The notes under the pieces were generated by a model that was given only the letters and a program-made list of their open reading frames with translations, made no database searches and had not been told where the DNA came from. From contig DCKU01000018.1 in assembly GCA_002320455.1 (NCBI GenBank), positions 2,521 through 66,520 on the forward strand: a stretch of DNA of 64,000 bases. Direction: 5' to 3'. The first letter of the stretch is position 1. Every line of letters starts with the position of its first letter. The translations under genes and the position numbers were made by a program. The DNA is from Salinisphaera sp. UBA1666 (lineage in GTDB: Bacteria > Pseudomonadota > Gammaproteobacteria > Nevskiales > Salinisphaeraceae). Positions 9,344 through 16,658 of the stretch are shown piece by piece.

Positions 9344-10279
9344 ATGACCGATATCGTGACCTTCGGCGAAGTGCTCGCCGAGTTCATGGCGCTGGAAACC
9401 AACCAGTCGCTGGGTACGGCGGGCCGTTTTGCGGGCCCGTTCCCCGGCGGCGCGCCGGCTATCTTCATCGACCAGGCTGCCAAGCTCGGCAGTTCCGCGG
9501 CCATGGTCAGCTGCGTGGGCGACGATGCCTTCGGGCGCATGCTGGTAGAGCGTCTGGCCGCCGACGGGGTCGATACATCGGCTATCACTGTGCGGCCCGA
9601 GGCCACCACGGCCAGTGCGTTCGTGACCTACTACGACGACGGCGCGCGTGATTTTATCTTCAACATCGCCAACGGCGCCTGTGCCGAAATTTCCCCCCGG
9701 CAGTTCGACACCGTCATTCGCGGCTGCAAGTTGTTTCATATCGCCGGAACCTCGCTGTTTTCGGGCCACATGATCGACCTGGCCCGCCAGACAGCGGATC
9801 GCGTGAAAGCCGGCGGCGGGCGTGTGTCGTTCGACCCCAACGTGCGCAAGGAAACGCTGGCCCGTTCCGGTGCGCGTGAGGCGCTGACCGATCTGTTGTC
9901 GCGCACCGACATCCTGTTGCCCAGCGATAGCGAGCTGAACGTCCTGGTCGATATCGACGACGACGAAAAAGCCGTGGAGCGCGCGCTGGCGCTGGGCGTC
10001 TCGGAAATCGCCTGGAAGAACGGCAAGGACGGGGCGCGCTACTACGACGGGCACAACGTCAGCCATTACCCGAGCTTCGAGGTCGATGAAGTGGACCCGA
10101 CCGGGGCAGGCGACTCGTTTGGTGCTACCTTTTGCACCCTGCGGACCCAGGGCGTGGCTGCCGAGCAGGCCATGCGCTATGCCAATGCGGCCGGGGCCAC
10201 GGCGGTCTCGCGCCGCGGGGCTATGGAGGGCACATCACGCCGCGACGAGCTGGATGCGTTTATCGCAGCGCGCCGCTGA
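9344..10279 (+). CDS. mtlZ: PfkB-family sugar kinase, probable fructokinase (MtlZ-like)
   Basis: Ribokinase-fold kinase of 311 residues. The N-terminal PfkB signature region includes GPFPGGAPAIFIDQAAKLG, and the C-terminal signature is DPTGAGDSFGATF with the catalytic Asp. In this locus the mannitol dehydrogenase would release fructose in the cytoplasm, and this kinase would make fructose-6-phosphate; the gene corresponds to mtlZ of the Pseudomonas mannitol operon. 2-Keto-3-deoxygluconate kinase is an alternative by sequence alone. It lies 12 bases after tal and is followed by a terminator. Confidence 0.8.
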   Translation: MTDIVTFGEVLAEFMALETNQSLGTAGRFAGPFPGGAPAIFIDQAAKLGSSAAMVSCVGDDAFGRMLVERLAADGVDTSAITVRPEATTASAFVTYYDDGARDFIFNIANGACAEISPRQFDTVIRGCKLFHIAGTSLFSGHMIDLARQTADRVKAGGGRVSFDPNVRKETLARSGAREALTDLLSRTDILLPSDSELNVLVDIDDDEKAVERALALGVSEIAWKNGKDGARYYDGHNVSHYPSFEVDEVDPTGAGDSFGATFCTLRTQGVAAEQAMRYANAAGATAVSRRGAMEGTSRRDELDAFIAARR

Positions 10280-10306
10280 TGACACACGGACCGCGTCGAT
10301 GACCAA

Positions 10307-10337
10307 GCCGTAGCCCGCCCGGGCTGCGGCTTTTTTT
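10307..10337 (+). terminator. Rho-independent terminator after the fructokinase gene
   Basis: The stem GCCGTAGCCCG / CGGGCTGCGGC closes on a very short loop and is followed by TTTTTTT. It separates the tal-kinase transcript from the ABC transporter operon, so the latter needs its own promoter in 10338-10451. Confidence 0.88.
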
Positions 10338-10451
10338 ATGGGTGCGCGGGCCAGCCGGCCATCTACGATCAAAGGCGAATAGGCAGAGCGTGAAACTTTT
10401 TCCAAGATAAGAAAAATATTGCACGGCGTCTCATGGGGTAGGAGCCAGCCA

Positions 10452-11783
10452 ATGACCTTCAAGCATCGAACAACACAGGGCCTGCTCGGCGGGCTGGTTC
10501 TCTCGGCCAGCGCTGTGATCAGCGCCCAGGCGGCCACCGAGATCACGATCGCCACGGTCAACAACCCGGACATGGTCACCATGCAGAAGATGGCCCCGGC
10601 GTTTGAAAAAGCCAACCCAGGCATCGAGCTGAACTGGGTCACGCTGCCCGAGAACGAGCTGCGCCAGAAGGTCACCACCGATATCGCCAGCAACGCCGGG
10701 CAGTACGACGCGGTGATGCTGTCCAACTACGAAGTGCCCATCTGGTCGAAGAACGGCTGGCTGGTGGCCTTCGATGATCTGCCGGCGGCCTACAAGGCGG
10801 ATGATCTGCTGGAATCGGTCAAAGACGGGCTGACGGTGGGCGGCAAGCTCTATGCGCTGCCGTTCTATGCCGAATCCTCGATTACCTACTACCGCAAGGA
10901 TCTGTTCGACAAGGCCGGGCTGTCGATGCCCGAACAACCCTCGTATGACCAGATCGAACAGTTTGCCGCCAAGCTCAACGACCCGAAGACACACACCTAC
11001 GGCATCTGCCTGCGCGGCCTGCCGGGGTGGGGCGAGAACATGGCGTTCTTCTCCACCATGGTGAATACATTCGGCGGGCGCTGGTTCGACATGGACTGGA
11101 AGCCCCAGCTGACCACGCCGGCCTGGAAACAGGCCGCCGGCACCTACAAGCGCCTGCTCACGCAATACGGCCCGCCCGGCGTGACCTCCAACGGCTTCAC
11201 CGAAAGCGAAACCCTGTTCGCCAACGGCCAGTGCGGCATGTGGATTGACTCGACCGTCGCCGCCGGCTATCTCGCGGACCCGGCCAACTCGAAGGTGGCC
11301 GAGTCCACCGGCTTTGCGCAGGCGCCCATCGCCAAGACCGAGCGCGGCTCCAGCTGGCTGTACAGCTGGGCGCTGGCGGTGCCGAAGTCGTCCAAGAAAC
11401 AGAAGGCGGCCAAGGCCTTCGTCGAGTGGGCCACCTCACAGGAATACGTCAAGCAGGTGGCCGACAAGCGCGGCTGGGTGGCCGTGCCGCCGGGCACGCG
11501 CCATTCCACCTACGACAACAAGGCCTATCAGAAGGCGGCCCCGTTTGCCGGGCTGGTTGAAAAAGCGATCGCCAGTGCTGATCCCAAGCACCCCACGGCG
11601 CAGCCGGTGCCCTATACCGGCATCCAGTTCGTGGATATCGCGCCTTTCCAGGCGATCGGCACGCGTACCGGCCAGATCATGGCCGGCATTCTGGCCGACC
11701 AGACGTCGGTCGATCAGGGCCTGGCTCAGGCCCAGGCATTCACGAAGCGCATGATGATGCAGTCGGGCTATCCCAAGAAGTAG
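10452..11783 (+). CDS. mtlE: Polyol ABC transporter, periplasmic substrate-binding protein (MtlE/SmoE-like)
   Basis: Extracellular solute-binding protein family 1, predicted to deliver mannitol or sorbitol to the MtlF/MtlG permease. From the ATG at 10452 (TAGGAG 8 bases upstream) it has 443 residues. A signal peptide ends SAQA-A at about residue 28, and mature sequence such as GIELNWVTLPENELRQKV follows. A TTG at 10419 is in frame but would put 11 extra residues before the signal peptide. First gene of the mtlEFGKD operon. Substrate assignment rests on the dehydrogenase and kinases in the locus. Confidence 0.9.
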   Translation: MTFKHRTTQGLLGGLVLSASAVISAQAATEITIATVNNPDMVTMQKMAPAFEKANPGIELNWVTLPENELRQKVTTDIASNAGQYDAVMLSNYEVPIWSKNGWLVAFDDLPAAYKADDLLESVKDGLTVGGKLYALPFYAESSITYYRKDLFDKAGLSMPEQPSYDQIEQFAAKLNDPKTHTYGICLRGLPGWGENMAFFSTMVNTFGGRWFDMDWKPQLTTPAWKQAAGTYKRLLTQYGPPGVTSNGFTESETLFANGQCGMWIDSTVAAGYLADPANSKVAESTGFAQAPIAKTERGSSWLYSWALAVPKSSKKQKAAKAFVEWATSQEYVKQVADKRGWVAVPPGTRHSTYDNKAYQKAAPFAGLVEKAIASADPKHPTAQPVPYTGIQFVDIAPFQAIGTRTGQIMAGILADQTSVDQGLAQAQAFTKRMMMQSGYPKK

Positions 11784-11867
11784 CGCCCCCGCGTTACGCG
11801 GGCCCCGTGGCTGCCCAAGGCAGGCCCGGGGCGCATCAAGCTGTTATTCGTCAGACGAGACCGCATC

Positions 11868-12800
11868 TTGGCAGCCACTCCGATGAGCGATTCTGAAACC
11901 GCGAAAGCCGCGGCCCGGCGTGAGAAGGCCCGTCGCGCGCCGGCTAAGTGGCTGCTCGCGCCGGCCGTGATCTTCCTGCTGGTCTGGATGATCGTGCCGC
12001 TGGCCATGACGGCCTATTACTCGGCGCGCAACTACAACCTGATGATGCCCTCGATCACCGGGTGGGCCGGCTGGACCAACTACCGCATTCTCTGGGGCGA
12101 CCCGACCTTCTGGTCGGCACTGGGCGTCACGCTGCTCATCGTGCTGGTATGTCTGATCGTGACCGTGGGCCTGGGCCTGGCGCTGGCGCTGCTGTTTCAT
12201 CGCAACTTCGTGGGCCGCGGTGTGGCCCGTACGCTGGCGGTGGCGCCGTTCTTTGTCATGCCGGTGGTCACCGGGCTGATCTGGAAGAACATGCTCTTTC
12301 ACCCGGCCTATGGCTTGCTGGCCTGGCTGTTTCGTACGCTGGGCCTGGAACCGGTGGACTGGCTGGCCCAGTTTCCGCTGGCCTCGATCATCACGATGAT
12401 CAGCTGGGAATGGACACCGTTTGCCATGCTGGTGCTGCTGACCGGTTTGCAGTCACTGCCCGAGGACCAGCTGGAGGCCGTGCGCCTGGACGGGGCCAAC
12501 AAATGGCATGAGTTCAGGCACATCGTCATCCCGCATCTAGGCCAGGTGCTCTATGTGGTGGTGATGCTGGAGTCGATCTTCTTCTTGACCTCGTTTGCCG
12601 AGATCTACACCACCACCAGCGGCGGCCCGGGCACGGCCACCACCAACCTGGCCTACTACATTTTCCAGGGCACGTTCGTGCAATACGACATCGGCGTGTC
12701 CTCGGCAGCAGCGATCGGCGCGGTGATTCTGGCCAACATCTTCGCCATCTTCTTGATCCGTTTCGTGGCCGGCAATCTCAATGCAGGAGAAGCGCGATGA
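11868..12800 (+). CDS. mtlF: Polyol ABC transporter permease (MtlF/SmoF-like)
   Basis: CUT1-family (MalF-type) permease of about 310 residues with six predicted helices. The EAA loop that contacts the ATPase reads EAVRLDGANKWHEFRHIVIP, near residue 205. A TTG at 11868 has a weak GAGA at 7 bases; an ATG at 11883 gives a protein five residues shorter and has no visible Shine-Dalgarno, so the start is uncertain. The stop overlaps the ATG of the next permease gene. Confidence 0.9.
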   Translation: MAATPMSDSETAKAAARREKARRAPAKWLLAPAVIFLLVWMIVPLAMTAYYSARNYNLMMPSITGWAGWTNYRILWGDPTFWSALGVTLLIVLVCLIVTVGLGLALALLFHRNFVGRGVARTLAVAPFFVMPVVTGLIWKNMLFHPAYGLLAWLFRTLGLEPVDWLAQFPLASIITMISWEWTPFAMLVLLTGLQSLPEDQLEAVRLDGANKWHEFRHIVIPHLGQVLYVVVMLESIFFLTSFAEIYTTTSGGPGTATTNLAYYIFQGTFVQYDIGVSSAAAIGAVILANIFAIFLIRFVAGNLNAGEAR

Positions 12801-13633
12801 GTGCACAGCCCAAGCGTTTCTCTGCGGCCAACATCGCCTTTGGCGTGCTCGGCTGGGCCGTGGCCCTGCTGATGTTCCTGCCGCTGATCTGGCTGCTCGT
12901 GACCGCCTTCAAGACCGAGGCCGAGGCGTTTACCGTAACGCCGCAGATCTTCTTCGAGCCCACCCTGGACAGCTTCAAGGCAGCACTGGCCCAGGGCGGC
13001 GGCTATTGGCATTACGCCTGGAACTCGGTGTTCACGGCTGTCGTCTCAACGTTGATCGGCCTGGTGCTGACCGTGCCCGCGGCCTATGCCATGGCCTTCT
13101 ACCCCTCCAAGCGCACCGATTTCACGCTGGTGTGGATGGTCTCGACCAAGTTCATCCCGGCGGTGGGCGTGCTGGTGCCGATCTTTCTGGTCTACAAGAC
13201 CGTCGGGCTGCTGGACAACGTCTGGGGGCTGATCGCGCTGTACACGGCCATGAACCTGCCGATCATGATCTGGATGGTGTATTCGTATTTTCGCGATATT
13301 CCAAAGGATCTGGTGGAGGCCTCCAACATCGACGGGGCCTCGATGGGTCAGACGCTGGCCAAGGTAATTCTGCCCCTGGCCACGCCGGGGCTGGCATCGA
13401 CCGGCCTGCTGGCGCTGATTCTGGCGTGGAACGAGTCGTTCTGGTCTATCACGATGACCAACCACGCGGCCTCGACGCTGCCCGTGTATATCGCTTCGTT
13501 CAAATCGGCCGAGGGCATGTTCTGGGCCAAGATGTCGGCCGCCTCGGTGCTGTCGATTGCGCCCATCATCGTGCTGGGCTGGTTTGCCCAGCGCCAGATG
13601 GTGCGTGGGCTGACCTTTGGCGCGGTCAAGTAG
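12797..13633 (+). CDS. mtlG: Polyol ABC transporter permease (MtlG/SmoG-like)
   Basis: Second CUT1-family (MalG-type) permease, 278 residues, six helices. The EAA loop is EASNIDGASMGQTLAKVILP around residue 175. Its ATG overlaps the stop of the first permease (ATGA), so the two are translationally coupled and presumably form a heterodimer. A 249-base gap with a large inverted repeat separates it from the ATPase gene. Confidence 0.92.
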   Translation: MSAQPKRFSAANIAFGVLGWAVALLMFLPLIWLLVTAFKTEAEAFTVTPQIFFEPTLDSFKAALAQGGGYWHYAWNSVFTAVVSTLIGLVLTVPAAYAMAFYPSKRTDFTLVWMVSTKFIPAVGVLVPIFLVYKTVGLLDNVWGLIALYTAMNLPIMIWMVYSYFRDIPKDLVEASNIDGASMGQTLAKVILPLATPGLASTGLLALILAWNESFWSITMTNHAASTLPVYIASFKSAEGMFWAKMSAASVLSIAPIIVLGWFAQRQMVRGLTFGAVK

Positions 13634-13645
13634 AACACTGCATCA

Positions 13646-13860
13646 CGAGTCCGCAAATGCACGCGAATACACGCGAATAAGACAAAGACGGTTAAGCGAT
13701 CCGCAGATTACGCAGAGTGCACAGATTAGAGGACAGGGGCTGTCTCAAGCGTGAGTCAGATATGTCGGCAGACGTGGCGTTCTCTGAGCGCAACCGCGCT
13801 CGATCTGTGTGATCTAGGAAGTCTGCGGATAAATGCCTGTATTCATTCGCGGGCGTATCA
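13646..13860. repeat. Large imperfect inverted repeat in the mtlG-mtlK gap
   Basis: The left arm carries ACGCGAATACACGCGAATAA (13660-13680) and ATCCGCAGATTACGCAGA (13699-13716), followed by CACAGATTA. The right arm, read on the other strand, repeats the order: CGCGAATGAATACA, then ATCCGCAGACTTCCTAGAT, then CACACAGATC. The arms are separated by about 70 bases with no gene I trust. It resembles dispersed intergenic repeats I have seen in other gammaproteobacterial genomes, but I cannot count copies here. It lies inside an operon and could affect mRNA processing. Confidence 0.6.
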
Positions 13861-13882
13861 GTTTTTTCGAGTAGGTAGCACC

Positions 13883-15016
13883 ATGGCAATCGTCGCATTC
13901 AACAATGTCGGCAAGCAGTATCCGGGAGCCGAGTCGCTCGCGGTGACGGATTTCAACCTGACCACCGAGGACGGCGAGTTCATCGTGCTGGTGGGCCCCT
14001 CCGGCTGTGGCAAGACCACCACCATGCGCATGATCGCCGGGCTGGAAGAACATACCCAGGGCACGATCGAGATCGGCGGGCGTGATGTCACGGGCGTGGC
14101 CCCCAAGGATCGTGACATCGCCATGGTGTTCCAGAGCTATGCCCTGTATCCGCACATGAGCGTGCGCGACAACATGGCGTTTTCGCTCAAGCTGAAGAAA
14201 TACGCCAAGGCCGATATCAAGCAGCGGGTCGAAGACGCGGCCGAGGTGCTGGGCATCACGCCGCTTCTGGATCGCAAGCCGCGGGCATTGTCAGGCGGGC
14301 AACGCCAGCGTGTGGCACTGGGCCGGGCCATCGTACGCCAGCCGCAGGTGTTTTTGATGGACGAGCCGTTGTCCAACCTCGACGCCAAGCTGCGGGTGGA
14401 CATGCGCGCCGAGATCACCAAGCTGCATCGCAAGCTAGGTGTGACCACCTTCTATGTCACCCACGACCAGACCGAGGCCATGACCATGGGCCAGCGGATC
14501 GCGGTGATGAAGGACGGCATCGTCCAGCAGATCGACACGCCCAACAATCTCTACCAGCAGCCGGCCAACGTATTCGTCGGGGGCTTCATCGGTACGCCGG
14601 CTATGAACATTCTGGCGGCCGACGTGGCCGATGGGTCCATGACCGGGGAGGGCTTCACGCTGACCCTGGATGCCGCCCACAAGGATGCTGCCGGCGCGCG
14701 TGACCGGCTGACCGTGGGCATCCGGCCCGAGCACTTGCATCTTGCCGACGAGAACGCTGATGTCGAGGCCGGTACGAAAGGTTCGCGCCTGCGCGGTGAG
14801 GTCGAGGTCGTCGAGCCTCTAGGCTCGCTCACGATGATCCAGGTTCGGGTCGGCCCGACCAAGGTCACCGCCCAGATTGAGCCGCATCAGCAGGTTGCCA
14901 TGGGCGATTTCGTCACGCTGACCTGCGGGGCCGACAAGCTGTATCTGTTCGATCCCCAGACCGAACAGACGCTGATCGGTATCGACGCCGGCGTCGCCGA
15001 CAAGCCGGCCGCCTGA
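13883..15016 (+). CDS. mtlK: Polyol ABC transporter ATP-binding protein (MtlK/SmoK-like)
   Basis: CUT1 ATPase of the MalK/UgpC type, 377 residues. Walker A is GPSGCGKTT (about 37-45), the Q-loop FQSYALYPHM, the signature LSGGQRQR, and Walker B VFLMDEPLSNLDA. A C-terminal regulatory TOBE domain follows (VGIRPEHLHL). I chose the ATG at 13883 because MAIVAFNNVGKQYPG is the usual MalK start; in-frame sequence further upstream belongs to the inverted repeat. It lies between the permease and dehydrogenase genes. Confidence 0.93.
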   Translation: MAIVAFNNVGKQYPGAESLAVTDFNLTTEDGEFIVLVGPSGCGKTTTMRMIAGLEEHTQGTIEIGGRDVTGVAPKDRDIAMVFQSYALYPHMSVRDNMAFSLKLKKYAKADIKQRVEDAAEVLGITPLLDRKPRALSGGQRQRVALGRAIVRQPQVFLMDEPLSNLDAKLRVDMRAEITKLHRKLGVTTFYVTHDQTEAMTMGQRIAVMKDGIVQQIDTPNNLYQQPANVFVGGFIGTPAMNILAADVADGSMTGEGFTLTLDAAHKDAAGARDRLTVGIRPEHLHLADENADVEAGTKGSRLRGEVEVVEPLGSLTMIQVRVGPTKVTAQIEPHQQVAMGDFVTLTCGADKLYLFDPQTEQTLIGIDAGVADKPAA

Positions 15017-15069
15017 ACTGTCATCAATGTTTTGGGCCGCGCGTACGGCCCGCGCTCTGGAGCGCTCGA

Positions 15070-16545
15070 ATGCCCGCCCTGAATAACGAAACGCTCGGCC
15101 AGCTGAATCGCGACGTGGCCGTGCCGGCCTATGACCGCAGCCGGGTGACGACCGGTATCGTCCATTTTGGCGTCGGCGGTTTTCATCGTGCCCACCAGGC
15201 CATGTATCTCGACGCCTTGATGAACGCCGGCCAGGCCCTGGAGTTCGGTATCTGCGGCGTCGGTGTCATGCCCTCGGATCGCCGCATGGCCGACGTCATG
15301 GCAGCCCAGGACGGCCTGTATACGCTGGTGGAGAAACACGCCGACGGCACGTATGCCCCGCGTGTGATCGGCTCGATCATCGACTACAAATACGCGCCTG
15401 ACGACGTCGAAGACGTACTGGCCACGATGGCCGCCGAGACCACGCGAATCGTGTCGCTGACCGTGACCGAGGGCGGCTATAACTTTCATCACGTGACCGG
15501 CGCCTTCGATCTCGACAACCCCGACGTGGTCCACGACCTGGCCGAGGGTGCCGCGCCGAAAACGGTGTTCGGCCTGGTCGCCGAGGCACTTCGTCGCCGG
15601 CGCGCGGCGGGTATCGCCCCGTTCACCGTCATGTCGTGTGACAACATCCAGGCCAACGGCGATGTCGCCCGTCGAATGTTCGTCGCCTTCGCCGAGGCCA
15701 AGGACGCCGATCTGGGCGCCTGGATGGCCGAGCACGTGTCGTTTCCCAATTCCATGGTGGATCGCATCACGCCGGTGACGACCGAGGCCGACCGCAGTGA
15801 GGTCGCCGAGCGGTTCGGCATCGAGGACGCGTGGCCGGTGGTCTGCGAGCCGTTCACCCAGTGGGTACTCGAGGATCACTTCACGCTGGGCCGGCCGAGC
15901 TATGACGATGTCGGCGTGCAGATCGTCGACGACGTCATGCCCTATGAGCTGATGAAGCTGCGGCTGTTAAACGCCAGTCATCAGGCGCTGACCTATTTCG
16001 GCACTCTGGCCGGTTATCGCTATGCCCACGATGTCTGTCAGGACAAGCTCTTTGCCGATTTCCTAATGGCCTACATGACGCATGAGGGCCAGCCCACGCT
16101 CTCGCCCGTACCGGGCGTAGATCTCGAGGCGTACAAGCACACCTTGATCGAGCGATTTTCCAACCCCGAAATCCGCGACACGCTGGCGCGTCTATGTGCC
16201 GAGTCGTCTGATCGTATTCCCAAATGGTTGATGCCGGTCGTGCGCGAGCAGCTGGCCAGCGGCGGTGATATCCACCGCAGTGCGGCTGTCGTGGCCAGCT
16301 GGGCGCGTTATGCCGAAGGGCACGACGAAGCAGGCCAGCCCATCGAGATCGTCGATCGTCTGGCCGATTCATTGAAAGCCGCGGCGCAGCGCAATCGGGA
16401 CCGCCCGACAGCCTTCATCGAAAACCGTGAGCTGTTCGGTGATGTGATCGACGATACGCGTTTTGTCGATGCGTATACCCGGGCGCTGGCCTGTCTCCAC
16501 GCCGACGGTGCTCGTGCCACGCTCGAGATGCTGGCTCGAGGTTAG
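15070..16545 (+). CDS. mtlD: Mannitol 2-dehydrogenase (long-chain polyol dehydrogenase)
   Basis: Zinc-independent NAD-dependent polyol-specific long-chain dehydrogenase that oxidises D-mannitol to D-fructose, and often D-arabitol to D-xylulose. At 491 residues it matches the Pseudomonas fluorescens enzyme. The coenzyme motif GVGGFHRAHQ lies at about 34-43, and the catalytic triad K-x4-N-x2-H is intact as Lys296, Asn301, His304 (MKLRLLNASH). It ends the mtlEFGKD operon. The two products explain the fructokinase and xylulokinase nearby. The 53-base gap before it holds a GGGCCG/CGGCCC hairpin without a T run. Confidence 0.94.
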   Translation: MPALNNETLGQLNRDVAVPAYDRSRVTTGIVHFGVGGFHRAHQAMYLDALMNAGQALEFGICGVGVMPSDRRMADVMAAQDGLYTLVEKHADGTYAPRVIGSIIDYKYAPDDVEDVLATMAAETTRIVSLTVTEGGYNFHHVTGAFDLDNPDVVHDLAEGAAPKTVFGLVAEALRRRRAAGIAPFTVMSCDNIQANGDVARRMFVAFAEAKDADLGAWMAEHVSFPNSMVDRITPVTTEADRSEVAERFGIEDAWPVVCEPFTQWVLEDHFTLGRPSYDDVGVQIVDDVMPYELMKLRLLNASHQALTYFGTLAGYRYAHDVCQDKLFADFLMAYMTHEGQPTLSPVPGVDLEAYKHTLIERFSNPEIRDTLARLCAESSDRIPKWLMPVVREQLASGGDIHRSAAVVASWARYAEGHDEAGQPIEIVDRLADSLKAAAQRNRDRPTAFIENRELFGDVIDDTRFVDAYTRALACLHADGARATLEMLARG

Positions 16546-16569
16546 CCGCACCGTACAGCCAGTCTTGCA

Positions 16570-16588
16570 AATGAGAATTGTTCTTATT
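16570..16588 (+). promoter_or_regulatory. Fur box upstream of the TonB-dependent receptor
   Basis: AATGAGAATTGTTCTTATT is close to the Fur consensus; its core TGAGAATTGTTCTTA follows the 7-1-7 pattern. It lies 71 bases before the receptor ATG, so iron repression of the receptor is likely. Confidence 0.75.
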
Positions 16589-16658
16589 AAAGTCCGTCGC
16601 GGCTGACACGACAGCCGCGCGCCGGCCGGGGCCGGGCGTTTTCTCGACGGGATACTTG

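Noticed and set aside
8327..10066. A 579-codon minus-strand frame across tal and the fructokinase gene
   Set aside because: It covers two genes with intact active sites on the other strand and has a low-complexity composition typical of antisense shadows.
15033..15050. GGGCCG/CGGCCC hairpin between mtlK and mtlD
   Set aside because: No T run, and the genes on both sides belong to one operon; not called as a terminator.
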